Assembly: GCF_045679555.1 (NCBI RefSeq)
Contig: NC_092120.1
Span: 10,219,805-10,283,804 of the forward strand
DNA length: 64,000 nt
Direction of reading: 5' to 3'
From: Salvelinus alpinus
Taxonomy: Eukaryota; Chordata; Actinopteri; Salmoniformes; Salmonidae
The notes under the pieces were generated by a model, which saw only the letters and a list, made by a program, of their open reading frames with translations, made no database searches and was not told where the DNA came from. The translations under genes and the position numbers were made by a program. Numbering within the stretch: the first letter of the stretch is position 1; every line of letters begins with the position of its first letter. Below are positions 33,619-43,740 of the stretch, piece after piece.

Positions 33619-34885
33619 CTACCTGGGCGCATACCTGGTTGACCGGGGTGTCGGCGGTGGAAGTCGGCGATGAGGGCTGGATCCAGGAACCCAGCACCTC
33701 TCCTCCGGGCCATAACCCTCCCAGTCAACCAGGTACTGGATACCCCTGCCCTGTGGTCGAACACCCAGGAGGCATTTTACCGTGTATGCCGGATGGCTAT
33801 TGATGACACAGGGAGGAGGGGTGGGCCTGGAGACAGAAGACAAAGCGCTGTGAGACACGGGCTTAATCCTAGACACATGGGCAGTAGGGTGAATACGGAG
33901 GGTACGGGGATAACAAGAGACGGACAGCAGTGGAACTAAGGACTCTAGAGATGGGAAAAGGACCAATAAAACGGAGGGACAGTTTGCGGGACTCCACCCG
34001 AAGGGGCAGGTCCCGTGTGGAAAGCCATACCCTCTGCCCAATGCGGTAGCGGGGAGCTGGAGTCCGGCAGCGATCCGCTTGTTGACGATACCTGGAGTTG
34101 GTCTTGAGAAGTGCCGCCCGAGCTCTTCTCCAGGTACGTCGACAGCAGTGGACGAACATCTGGGCTGAGGGTACGTTGACTTCTCTTGTTCTGGGAAGTC
34201 CCGTGGCTGAACAGGGCAGGGTGTTCGGGGCATACTCAGGTAGTGGGGTTGGTTGAAACCAGGCATCTTAGGGTGATTTCCAGGTCCTGGTTAGCTCGCT
34301 CCGACTGGCCTTTAGATTGGGGAATGCCTTCCAGAACTGAGACGAGAACTGAGGGCCCTGGTCGGAGACAATGTCCACCTGGAGTCCATGGATCCGGAAG
34401 ACGTGCTGCACCATGAGCTGGGCCGTCTCCTTGGCAGAGGGTAGTTTGGGGAGAGGGATGAAATGGGTGGCCTTGGAGAAGCGATCCACTACCGTCAGAA
34501 TGACGGTGTTGCCATCAGACGGAGGAAGCCCAGTGACAAAGTACAGAGAGATATGGGACCAGGGACGATGAGGAACAGGTAGTGGCTGAAGGAGGCCAGA
34601 AGGAGCTTGCTGTGGAGTCTTGTTCTGAGCACACACAGTGAATGCGGCGACGAAGGCAGAGACGTCAGGAACCATTGTGGGCCACCAGAAACATTGTCGG
34701 AGGAAGGCTAGTGTTCGACAGGAACCTGGATGACAGGTCAGCCTGGAGGAATGAGCCCATTTCAGGACCCGGGACCAGACTGAGTCTGGGACAAACAACC
34801 GGTTAGCCGGGATCCTTTCAGGTTCAGGCTGGGAACGTTGTACCTTGTGAACCATGGTTTCCATACCCCAACCCACAGAAGCCAC
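33619..34885 (-). pseudogene. Integrase and chromodomain of Sushi-like element
   Basis: The integrase frame 34885-34268 has the zinc-binding H-x-H/C-x2-C area (ending [18 protein letters not shown]) and core strands with [15 protein letters not shown] and [14 protein letters not shown]. It then shifts frame. The next frames (34159-33869 and 34266-33619) hold the C-terminal integrase ([17 protein letters not shown] and [12 protein letters not shown]) and a chromodomain (an [19 protein letters not shown] stretch). The chromodomain would direct integration to modified chromatin in an active element. The frames are broken here. Confidence 0.8.
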
Positions 34886-34939
34886 AAGGCATGAGGTAGG
34901 GAGAATGGTTTCGGAGACCGAGGGTGTGGCAGAGCAACT

Positions 34940-36142
34940 CTATAGGCGGGAGAGGGAGTCAGGCTTCACATTTTTGGACCCTGGGTGGTAGGAAATGGTG
35001 AAGTTGAATCTTGTAAATAACAAAGTCCACCGGGCCTGCTTTGAGTTAAGGTGCTTGGCTGTACGGAGATATTCCACATTTTTATGGTCGGTCCAAACTA
35101 AAAATGGCTGTTCTGCTCCTTCCAGCCAGTGCCTCCACTCTTCCAGCGCCATCTTGACCGCCAGATGTTCTCAGTTGCCTACGTCGTAGATCCTTTCTGC
35201 AGGATTGAGACAATGGGACAGGAAGGCAAAGGGGTGGAGCTTTTGGTCCTGGGCAGATCGCTGGGATAGATCGCTGGGATGGCCCCCACTCCAACATCAG
35301 AAGCATCAACCTCCACCACAAATTGATGGGATGGGTGCTGTGGTGAACCAATGCTTCAGGTCCACAAAGGCTCTGTCAACAGCTGGAGACCATGTGAACG
35401 GTACTTTAGGAGAGGTGAGTGCAGAGAGGGGGGCCGCCAGGGTGCTGTAGCCCCGAATGAAACGGTGGTAGAAGTTAGTGAACCCCAGGAAACGTTGTAA
35501 CTGCACTCTGGACGTAGGTTGAGGCCAATCTACCACTGCTTTCACCTTTTCAGGGTCCATTTGGACATTTCCACCAGCGATGACATATCCCAGAAAGGAG
35601 ATTGTAGAGTAGTGGAACTCAAACTTCTCGGCTTTCACAAACAACTGGTTCTCCAGGATGCGCTGAAGGACGTGTCTGACATGGAGAACGTGTTCTTGGG
35701 CAGACCGGGAAAAGAACAGGATGTCGTCAAGGTAGACGAACACAAAACGATTTAGCATGTCCCGGAGCACATTGTTTACCAGGGCCTGGAAGACGGCGGG
35801 GGCATTGGTGAGTCCAAACGGCATGACCTGGTACTCATAATGTCCACTGGCTGTATTAAAGGCTGTCTTCCACTCATCTCCTTCGCGTATCCGAACCAAG
35901 TGGTAGGCATTCCGAAGGTCCAGCTTGGAAAAAATGGTGGCCCCCTGGAGAGGTTCGAAAGCTGAAGAGAGGAGTGGTAGGGGGTAACGATTCTTGACCG
36001 TTATATCATTAAGACCCCGGTAGTCAATGCACGGATGCAGGGTCTTGTCCTTCTTCTCCACAAAGAAAAACCCTGCACCGGCAGGAGATGCAGACGGATG
36101 GATGCCTCCAGTAGCCAGAGATTCCTCAATGTACTCCTCCAT
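34940..36142 (-). pseudogene. Reverse transcriptase and RNase H of Sushi-like element
   Basis: The RT frame 36142-35306 is long and well conserved: [48 protein letters not shown], catalytic YLDD (35723-35734), and the connection with [16 protein letters not shown]. It shifts near 35310 into an RNase H region split over 35351-35082 and 35152-34940, with [20 protein letters not shown] and the closing [10 protein letters not shown]. At least one frameshift separates the two enzymes' coding sequence. Confidence 0.85.
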
Positions 36143-36457
36143 GGCCTTGGTCTCTGGCCCGGATAGAGAATATAGCCGACCACGAGGTGGTGTGGTGCTG
36201 GGGAGGAGATCAATGGCACAATCATAAGGACGGTGCGGGGGAAGAGAAGTAGCACGTGCCTTACTGAATACCTCCAGGAGGTCATGGTACTCAGTGGGAA
36301 TGGAAGAGACATCGGAGGCTTTGCTTACGCCCTGAGGAGGACGTCTCGGGGACGGCTGTGCCTCTTTAAGGCAATGGGAATGGCAAAACGGGCTCCAACC
36401 CAGGATTGAGCTCGTGGTCCAGTCAATAACAGGGTTGTGTTTTTGGAGCCAAGAAAA

Positions 36458-37741
36458 TCACAGAACAACAGGAACATGGGGTGAATTGATGAGGAGGAAC
36501 TGTATGGTCTCACTGTGGTTTCCTGAAACCCGTATCTGAACGGGCACTGTGCTATGGGTGACTCTTCTAATTGAACGGCCGTCCAGTGCCCTTGCATCCA
36601 TGAGGACAGAGAGAGTTTGAGTGGGAATACTTAATTCAGAAACCATGGTAGCATCCAGAACACTTTCATCAGCACCAGAGTCATTGCTCAACTGGAAGAG
36701 TCACCCATAGCACAGTGCTCGTTCAGATACGGGTTAGACTGACTTAGACTGATCTTAGACTGGTCTCCCCACAGCAGAATCACAAAAAAAGGTGTACGGG
36801 TGATGGGAATTAGGGAACTCCCAATCTGGCTCACCAGAGTACTTGTACCCACTAGAGAAAAGGGTTTCTTAACAGGGCAGGTGACTATATAATGTCCCAC
36901 ACCTCCACAGTACAGACAACAGTTAGAACTCAGCCTACGCAAGCGTTCCCCAACCGATAATCTAGCTCTTCCCAGTTGCATGGGCTCTGGAGTATCCAAC
37001 TCACCCGTCGCCGATGATTCTCGAGGAACCTTCGGTGTTTTCGGCTCTCCTCGGAAATACACACTTCGGGGATTTCCGGATTCCAGCATCAACAGATGAA
37101 CGAGTGTTCCCGAGGCCCGACCTCCTCTCACACCGGCTTTCTCATAGGCGCCCATCAATCCTAATTGAAAGGGCGATGAGGGAATTAAGGTCCAGTGGTA
37201 TTTCCCAAGCTGCGAGCTCGTCCTTTATCCCCTCCGACAGTCCGTGAAGGAAGGTGTCGAACAGAGCCTCCGGATTCCAGGAAGTCTCGGCAGCCAATGT
37301 GCGAAAATCAAATGCGTAGTCTGCCACACTACGGGAGTTCTGACGTACCTGCAGTAGTTTTCGAGCCGCCTCCCTCCCGGAGAATCAAAAACCTTCCTAA
37401 TTTCTGCCTTAAATTCCTCCAAGGCTATGGCACACAGCAGATTGCTCCTCCCACACAGCCGTCGCCCAGGAGAGCGCCCTTCCGGACATTAGCGTGATTA
37501 AATACGCTATCTTCGATCGGTCCGACGGGAATGAAGAGGGCTGGAGTTCGAAAATGAGGGAGCATTGGGAAAGGAATGCCCGGCAGGTACCAGGATCACC
37601 TGCATAACGCTCCGGAGGAGGTAAGTGGGGTTCTCGGGGAGCCGGGGTAGATTGAACCAATCCACAACTAGATGAACAGTTACTGGGTGGTTGGGAGGTC
37701 TCAGATGTGGCGTGCTGCCTATGAGCTGCTTCACGGATTCT
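36458..37741 (-). pseudogene. Gag and protease of Sushi-like element, broken
   Basis: The capsid-like part lies in several frames: 37741-37409 ([20 protein letters not shown] onward), 37422-37225, and 37327-37142 (a YAFDFRTLAAETSWNPEALF stretch). The next frame (37158-36688) has a CCHC knuckle (CLYCGGVGHYIVTC). Protease follows at 36691-36458 with NDSGADESVLD, the aspartic protease DSGA motif. This gag type is the one from which mammalian PEG10/RTL genes arose. Nonfunctional: at least three frame changes. Confidence 0.8.
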
Positions 37742-38810
37742 GTCTGCCAAAACAAGGTTCAAAATGTGTGCAAAGCACCACACATGCACTTGATTGGTGG
37801 ACTTTTCAGAGAGCAAGGCAGAGAAGCCTTTATACTGGCCTTGCATACTGGAGGCTCCATCAGTGGAATTGCCAATGCACTTGCTGATGTCAAGCTTCAT
37901 GTTTTCCAGTACTTCACTCAGTACCTGGACAAAGTATTGTCCAGTGGATGCCTCGCATTTCACCACAGCCACAAGCCTCTCTTGGATGACGTTCGTCACA
38001 TATCTGACTCTGACAGAGCATTGGTCTTGTGTTGTAATGTCCTGCGTAGTGTCAATCTGGACTGAAAACATGCCAGCTTCCTGGATTTTACTTGCTATGG
38101 TGGCCTGTATTGTGTGTTGGATGGTGGTAATGACGTTATCGATGGTAGTCTTTGATAATAGAGTGATTAGAGAGCCTCTGCCCCCTCTTGACCCAGACTC
38201 ATGCAGTGTTTTGCTTTTCTCTATGCAGGCAGTGAGATGCTATTTCATATACAGGTTGTACTTTCCCAGCAGAATGATCATCTCTAAAAAGTTGCCATGG
38301 TCAATGCTGCTGTCATCTAGTGTATAAGCTGCTTCAGACTGCAGGCCTCTCTAGCTCAGATCCCTCTTGCCTATGACTTTAACAACATCTATAATGCGCT
38401 CTAGCACTTGCCTTCTTCTGTTCACTTGCTCTCTATGAGCAGACATCAGACTGCAGATGAACAGGCTCTCAATGATACCTTTGGAGGACCTTAGAAAGTA
38501 GGCCTCAGCATAATCTCTATGCATAATGCTCTTTCACTCTCTGATGGATATACTTCCAGTCTGACATTCCATTCATGAAAGGGCTGTTCTCTGTGGGCTT
38601 TGCAAATGCCATACAAATGAAGCAGAATAAAGCATGGTTCTCTTCACTGCATGACAGCCACTTCCAGTTGGTCCCATATTTACAAAAGAAAACCTTCTGC
38701 ACCACAGACTTTTCACACTTTTGTTGGGGGTGGAAGCTAAAAAACATATCTAGGTCCCCTGACTTCGGCCTCTTAAAATAATAAAAAATTGGGGTGGCAG
38801 TCAGTGGCAT
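37741..38810 (-). pseudogene. hAT transposase, zinc-finger and catalytic N-half
   Basis: The frame 38810-38517 begins within a PIFYYFKRP stretch and includes a TTF-type zinc-finger region (WKWLSCSEENHALFCFICM). After frame changes, the frame 38071-37741 has the catalytic Asp region ([20 protein letters not shown]), [12 protein letters not shown] and the conserved [16 protein letters not shown] motif. It is cut at 37741 by gypsy gag, which continues in the same frame. This family resembles ZMYM1-like hAT proteins. Confidence 0.8.
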
Positions 38811-38869
38811 CCTGGCTCTGGCTCAATCTACATCTGTCCACTGCAGATGCACTATCCTCAACCTGGATG

Positions 38870-39020
38870 AGTAATTAGTATATATTAGTATATTAGTATA
38901 ATATTTGAATGTTAAATAAAAAGTATAATGTTAATATAATAGTATAATGTTAGTATATATATATATATTAATATGAATTACATAATGTTAGTATATTCAT
39001 AATTTCATGTAATAGTATAC
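38870..39020. repeat. AT-rich tandem tract (TAGTATA-like) in hAT intron
   Basis: Irregular repeats of TAGTATA/TATTAGTATAAT. Lies between hAT exon 1 and the zinc-finger exon. Confidence 0.6.
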
Positions 39021-39428
39021 TATATACCACTAGTATAATATTAATTCCAATTGGACAATACAGCAGTTTAAGAAATACACAACCAACATTTATAATTTTT
39101 GTAGGTTTTGTTCCATCATTATATACTTGTGCAAGAAAAATGATCTACATTTCATTGGTGGTTAGTCTCTAATTTGTTAATGCTAAGTACTAACTTGTCA
39201 TTAATCATAACCATTCATGCATAACAATGAGTTCAACATTTTGAAAGTTTGCTGTAGCACGTCAACCTTTTTTTAATGTCCCGCCCCATCCAGGCTGTGA
39301 TTGGTCGGTTCACGAAAAGTGACATTGACGAGCACTTGTTTCAACAAGAGGCACCCGATATAGCTAAATAGCCAGCTATCGAAACCCAAACATTGCTTAT
39401 CTTATCTCTATTGTCTTCTGTCTTACCG

Positions 39429-39689
39429 CTTCAGCTGCAAACCTTGACTAACAGTCGAACTGGTATCGCTGGGCTCAATGGGCTGCTCTCTCTGCTCTCT
39501 CTCCTCTCTGCTGCCAGTGCCTTCAGGCCCACTAGGCTGAGATGATTGACTGGTAACGGCGCCAAATGAATAATTAGTTATTTTAAAACATTTGGCTGCA
39601 TCAGCTTCAAGGAACTTCAACCTCTTCTCTCTCCGCTTTTCAGCACCACCTTTACGTTTTTCTCTTTTTGTTTGTCCATCTTGCTCCAC
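39429..39689 (-). pseudogene. hAT transposase first coding exon
   Basis: A minus-strand frame from ATG at 39689 gives a lysine/arginine-rich start and a KFLEADAAKCFKITNYSFG stretch, the N-terminus of this hAT family. It ends at a good splice donor (AAGCG/GTAAGA) near 39429, so this part of the gene still looks spliceable. Downstream parts are broken by nested insertions. Confidence 0.7.
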
Positions 39690-39992
39690 TGCACTATTTA
39701 TCCAAATGTCACCACTTAACAGAGATGGGAAAGGGGCGGGGCTCAGGTAAAGTTAGAATGGACTGGACCAAAAGTAATTGGCTGGAAGAGAGAGGCTGAC
39801 AGATGTAATACCCAACTGCAGTGGGCCGGCAGTCCACTCGCCTGGGCCAGTCAGACACAGAGCACTTGGTTATTTTTATTTAAGCGGGGGTTGGGGTTAT
39901 TTATATTTTGCGTTGCATCGGCCCCAATTATCAAGCGGTCCACCGGGAAAACTCCCAGTGCTCCAGATGGCTAGTCCGTCGTTGGACAAGAC

Positions 39993-40483
39993 CCTAAGTA
40001 GACCATAACACAATAACCCATCAGACCTGACCAGCCCAGAACACAATACACTATGACAAGTTAGAATAGACAAGACTAGATAAGCCTAGACCTACCTGTA
40101 CTAGAACAGGCCACACAGGATCACAGCAGCACAACCTGCTTATGGGGAATAGAGCTTAAGGGTTGTTTTTGGACCAGGCAAAACTAACACAATGGCGCAC
40201 AGAGAATGCTGAACACGGTTTGACATCCACACACACCTACTGTGTGCTGCCATGGCAGTGCCAGGTACTTGGCAGCCTGCAGTAATTACCCAGGCTAATG
40301 AAGCGTCTGACCGAGACAGTTAACCTCTGGATGGGAGCAGAGCTGATCATAGAGCTAATAGAGCCCTGTTTCAGATCACTGTCTTTGACACACCGCCACA
40401 GGCACTATACCCCAGCACAATTAGCCTGCGGGCTAACATTGACTGTCCCCCTTCCTTTCACTCATTACCCCTATTTACCATAC
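39993..40483. other. npr1 intron 1, no feature recognised
   Basis: Rich in CAGA/ACAAGAC-like words near 40020-40110, which resemble the left flank at 27150-27190. Otherwise nothing. Confidence 0.4.
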
Positions 40484-41110
40484 CTTCAGAAAGTATTCAT
40501 ACCCCGGCCTCCTGGGTGGTGCAGTGGTCTAAGGCACTGCATCGCAGTGCTAGCTGTGCCCCCAGAGACTCTGGGTTCGAGACCAGGCTCTGTCGCAGCC
40601 GGCCGCGACCGGGAGGTCTATGGGGCGACGCACAATTGGCCTAGCATCGTCCGGGCCAGGGAGGGTTTGGCCGGTAGGCATATCCTTGTCTGATCACGCA
40701 CTAGCGACTCCTGTGGCGGGCCAGGCGCAGTGCGCGCTGACCAGGTCACTAGGTGTACGGTGTGTCCTCCGACACATTTGTGTGGCTGGCTTCCGGGTTG
40801 GATGCGCGCTGTGTTAAGAAGCAATGGGTTGTGTTGTGGTTGGGTTGTGTTTCGGAGGACGCATGGCTCTCGACCTTCGTCTCTCCCGAGCCCGTATGGG
40901 AGTTGTAGCGATGAGACAAGACAGTAACTACTAACAATTGGATACCACGAAATTAGGGAGAAAAAGGGGGTAAAAAAATAAAAAATCCCCACCCAAAATT
41001 TATTTTTCCATATTTTGTTGTGTTAAAGCCTGAATTTAGAATGAATTAAATATTTTTTTCCTCCCACCCAACACACAATATATACCCCATAATGATAAAG
41101 TGAACACATG
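40484..41110. repeat. Tc1-like terminal fragment split by a SINE
   Basis: TACCTTCAGAAAGTATTCATACCCC before the SINE and CATATTTTGTTGTGTTAAAGCC with AATTTAGAATGAATTAAAT after it belong to the same terminal sequence seen at 784-915. The SINE occupies 40505-40985. Confidence 0.65.
40505..40985 (+). repeat. tRNA-derived SINE (third type), plus strand
   Basis: The head CGGCCTCCTGGGTGGTGCAG is followed by the A and B box regions (TCTGGGTTCGAGACCAGG), the GTCGCAGCCGGCCGCGACC body and an A-rich GGGGGTAAAAAAATAAAAAA tail. Full length. No clear target duplication. Same family as 22563-23056 and 49416-49764. Confidence 0.85.
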
Positions 41111-41296
41111 AAATACAAAAATATCTCATACAATACCAGTCAAAAGTTTGGACACGCCTACTAATTCAAGGTTTCTTGTTAATTTTTACTATTTTCTACA
41201 TCAGGGGTGTCAAACTCATCTTGCCCTGGGGGCCGCATTCGGTCTTCAGTGAGGTCCGGAGGGCCGCATTGAAAATTTGTTGCATTTCCTCTACAT

Positions 41297-42289
41297 CAGG
41301 GGTGTCAAACTCATCTTGCCCTGGGGGCCGCATTCGGTCTTCAGTGAGGTCCGGAGGGCCGCATTGAAAATTTGTTGCATTTCCTCTACATCAAAATTGG
41401 AAACTGAATTGTTCTCTATCCCTCGTTCTGGGAATTTTCTATGTCTAGCTTTCATTCTGGTGATTATTAGCGAGCTGGGCACAATCTACAAATTGTTTGT
41501 TTCAATTTGATTTGAGTCATTTTAAAGTATACTGAGTTAATTTTATTTTTTACTCAAACCACACGCGGGCCTGATTGGACACTCTCGTTTGCACAAGTTC
41601 AGCCGCCTTCATCATGCATCGTTTAACAAAGTCACCGTCGGAATACGGCTTCGATGCTAATGCTATTTCGCTAGCAATTAGGTAGCTGGCTTTTACAGCT
41701 GCTTCACTGACTTCTCGGCTCTGGATGAAAGTTGACTGCTGTTTCCTCAGACCCGCCAGCAATTCGTTAATCTTATCTCTTCTCAGTTGTCCTTGCAAGC
41801 CGTCATATTTTTCGCTGTGATGAGTCTCGTAGTGGCGTCGAATATTATATTCCTTCAATACCGAAACTTGTTGCAAACACACCAAGCACGAAGGTTTTCC
41901 GTGCATCTCTGTAAATAAATAGGACGTGGTCCATTTTTCTTTGAAAATTCTACACTCCTTATCTACTTTTCTCCGTTTGGATAACGACATTTTGGCTAAT
42001 GAGGGTGTAGCGGAGAGGTAGAGACCAAGGTATTAACAACGTCGTAACAAGCAGCAGATGGCGCATTGATACCGTCTGCTGTTTTCAGTCTGTCTCAGTG
42101 ATGCGGCTTGTCTTCTACTCTGATGGAAAGAGTGCGCCCCTTAGCGGATAATCCATGAATTGCAGCGAATTAAAAATATTAATTCCATGTCTTTTATGCA
42201 TTTTTTCCACTTTCAAATTATCCTGCGGGCCTGATCGAACCTCCTTGGGGGCCGGTTCCGGCCCGCGGGCCGTATGTTTGACACCCCTG
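41297..42289 (-). mobile_element. Inner 993-bp hAT element
   Basis: Begins CAGGGGTGTCAAAC and ends GTTTGACACCCCTG, flanked by CTCTACAT on both sides (41289-41296 and 42290-42297), which is sequence of the outer copy. Comparing the two copies I notice one base difference (CCCTCGTTC near 41421 versus CCATCGTTC near 42327). Confidence 0.92.
41550..41990 (-). CDS. BED-type zinc finger ORF of inner hAT element (146 residues)
   Basis: An intact frame starting MSLSKRRKVDKECRIFKEKW and ending RVWFE at a TAA. Cys35, Cys38, His53 and His57 form a BED-like zinc finger in the fashion of the GTF2IRD2/ZBED-type hAT transposases; a helical, charged segment follows. In an autonomous element this is the DNA-binding N-terminus of a transposase of about 600 residues. 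Here the catalytic and dimerisation regions are missing, so the product could bind element ends but not transpose them. Whether it is expressed is unknown. Identical in sequence to the outer copy's ORF. Confidence 0.75.
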   Translation of the reverse strand: MSLSKRRKVDKECRIFKEKWTTSYLFTEMHGKPSCLVCLQQVSVLKEYNIRRHYETHHSEKYDGLQGQLRRDKINELLAGLRKQQSTFIQSREVSEAAVKASYLIASEIALASKPYSDGDFVKRCMMKAAELVQTRVSNQARVWFE

Positions 42290-42455
42290 CTCTACATCAA
42301 AATTGGAAACTGAATTGTTCTCTATCCATCGTTCTGGGAATTTTCTATGTCTAGCTTTCATTCTGGTGATTATTAGCGAGCTGGGCACAATCTACAAATT
42401 GTTTGTTTCAATTTGATTTGAGTCATTTTAAAGTATACTGAGTTAATTTTATTTT

Positions 42456-42896
42456 TTACTCAAACCACACGCGGGCCTGATTGGACACTCTCGTTTGCAC
42501 AAGTTCAGCCGCCTTCATCATGCATCGTTTAACAAAGTCACCGTCGGAATACGGCTTCGATGCTAATGCTATTTCGCTAGCAATTAGGTAGCTGGCTTTT
42601 ACAGCTGCTTCACTGACTTCTCGGCTCTGGATGAAAGTTGACTGCTGTTTCCTCAGACCCGCCAGCAATTCGTTAATCTTATCTCTTCTCAGTTGTCCTT
42701 GCAAGCCGTCATATTTTTCGCTGTGATGAGTCTCGTAGTGGCGTCGAATATTATATTCCTTCAATACCGAAACTTGTTGCAAACACACCAAGCACGAAGG
42801 TTTTCCGTGCATCTCTGTAAATAAATAGGACGTGGTCCATTTTTCTTTGAAAATTCTACACTCCTTATCTACTTTTCTCCGTTTGGATAACGACAT
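42456..42896 (-). CDS. BED-type zinc finger ORF of outer hAT element (146 residues)
   Basis: Residue-for-residue identical to the ORF at 41550-41990, with the same Cys35, Cys38, His53 and His57. It sits in the outer copy's 898-bp right part, so the nested insertion did not break it. The start and stop codons are intact. As for the inner copy, only the N-terminal DNA-binding part of a hAT transposase is present. Confidence 0.75.
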   Translation of the reverse strand: MSLSKRRKVDKECRIFKEKWTTSYLFTEMHGKPSCLVCLQQVSVLKEYNIRRHYETHHSEKYDGLQGQLRRDKINELLAGLRKQQSTFIQSREVSEAAVKASYLIASEIALASKPYSDGDFVKRCMMKAAELVQTRVSNQARVWFE

Positions 42897-43740
42897 TTTG
42901 GCTAATGAGGGTGTAGCGGAGAGGTAGAGACCAAGGTATTAACAACGTCGTAACAAGCAGCAGATGGCGCATTGATACCGTCTGCTGTTTTCAGTCTGTC
43001 TCAGTGATGCGGCTTGTCTTCTACTCTGATGGAAAGAGTGCGCCCCTTAGCGGATAATCCATGAATTGCAGCGAATTAAAAATATTAATTCCATGTCTTT
43101 TATGCATTTTTTCCACTTTCAAATTATCCTGCGGGCCTGATCGAACCTCCTTGGGGGCCGGTTCCGGCCCGCGGGCCGTATGTTTGACACCCCTGTTCTA
43201 CATTGTAGAATAATAGTGAAGACATCAAAACTATGAAATAACACATATGGAATCATTTAGTAACCACAAAAGTGTTAAACAAATCAAGATATATTTTATA
43301 TTTGAGATTCTTCAAAGTTGCCCTCATTTGCCTTGATGACAGCTTTGCACACTCTTGGCATTCTCTCAACCAGTTTCATCTGGAATGCTTTTCCAACAGT
43401 CTTGAAGAAGTGTGTGTGTCTTTGAAAAAAGTGTGATTTGAAGTGCCTATTAGGTGTTGGTCTGTCTTGTTTGTCTGTTTGTTTGTCTGTTTATCTAGAT
43501 GTGGCCAGTGGTTGTTGTGTAAGGAAAAGAAATAGATGGTCATCTATGCTCTCATTGTACTGGGTCAATCCGATTAGGATATTGATGCATGGTAAATGGG
43601 TGGTTGACACAATAAGCCCTTGGCCTAAGAGGTGCACAACTCCTGGTGCCAAGTATTGCAGTGTCTGCTGGTTTAAAATTCACAAATTAAAAAATGTATT
43701 CAGTTATTTGAAGCGTTTAGTGTATTATTTTCTCATCATA

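Larger units (their letters stand above)
33228..37741 (-). mobile_element. Ty3/gypsy retrotransposon, Sushi-like chromovirus, lacking its 5' LTR
   Basis: Minus-strand order: gag with a CCHC knuckle, protease, RT, RNase H, integrase, chromodomain, then the 3' LTR (33585-33228). That is the order of chromodomain gypsy elements such as Sushi. Gag sequence starts right after hAT transposase codons near 37741 with no 5' LTR, and a piece of the hAT gene is missing at the same place, so one deletion probably removed both. Several frameshifts show it is inactive. Confidence 0.85.
27192..39984 (-). mobile_element. hAT transposon (ZMYM1-like transposase) hosting a LINE and a gypsy element
   Basis: The ends CAGGGACGGACTAG (27192) and, inverted, CTAGTCCGTCGTTG (to 39984) share GACGGACTAG. 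They are flanked by GATAAGAC (27184-27191) and GACAAGAC (39985-39992), an 8-bp duplication with one mismatch, as expected for hAT. The minus-strand transposase gene is in pieces: exon 1 at 39689-39429, a zinc-finger and catalytic part at 38810 to about 37741, a later part at 33227-32423, and the C-terminal end at 27630 to about 27558. The LINE (27631-32422) and a gypsy element (33228 to about 37741) separate the last three. Without inserts the element is about 3.5 kb. Confidence 0.85.
41202..43195 (-). mobile_element. Outer 993-bp hAT element carrying an inserted copy of itself
   Basis: Outer termini: CAGGGGTGTCAAAC at 41202 and its inverse GTTTGACACCCCTG ending at 43195, flanked by TTCTACAT on both sides (41194-41201 and 43196-43203). 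The outer copy consists of 41202-41296 (95 bp) plus 42298-43195 (898 bp), total 993 bp. The inner copy, 41297-42289, is also 993 bp. The CAGGGGTGTCAAAC end and 8-bp duplication mark it as hAT. Confidence 0.92.
41130..43430. repeat. Tc1-like transposon remnant interrupted by hAT insertion
   Basis: The left part (about 41130-41201, with ACCAGTCAAAAGTTTGGACACG) and the right part (43204 to about 43410, with GAATAATAGTGAAGACATC and GCACACTCTTGGCATTCTC) are contiguous in a common Tc1-like family. The 41202-43195 hAT block sits between them with an 8-bp duplication. No intact transposase. Confidence 0.75.

Noticed and set aside
41202..42300. Simple tandem duplication as explanation of the doubled hAT
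   Set aside because: Repeat offsets differ on the two sides (95 and 906 bp), while a single self-insertion with an 8-bp duplication explains all junctions.
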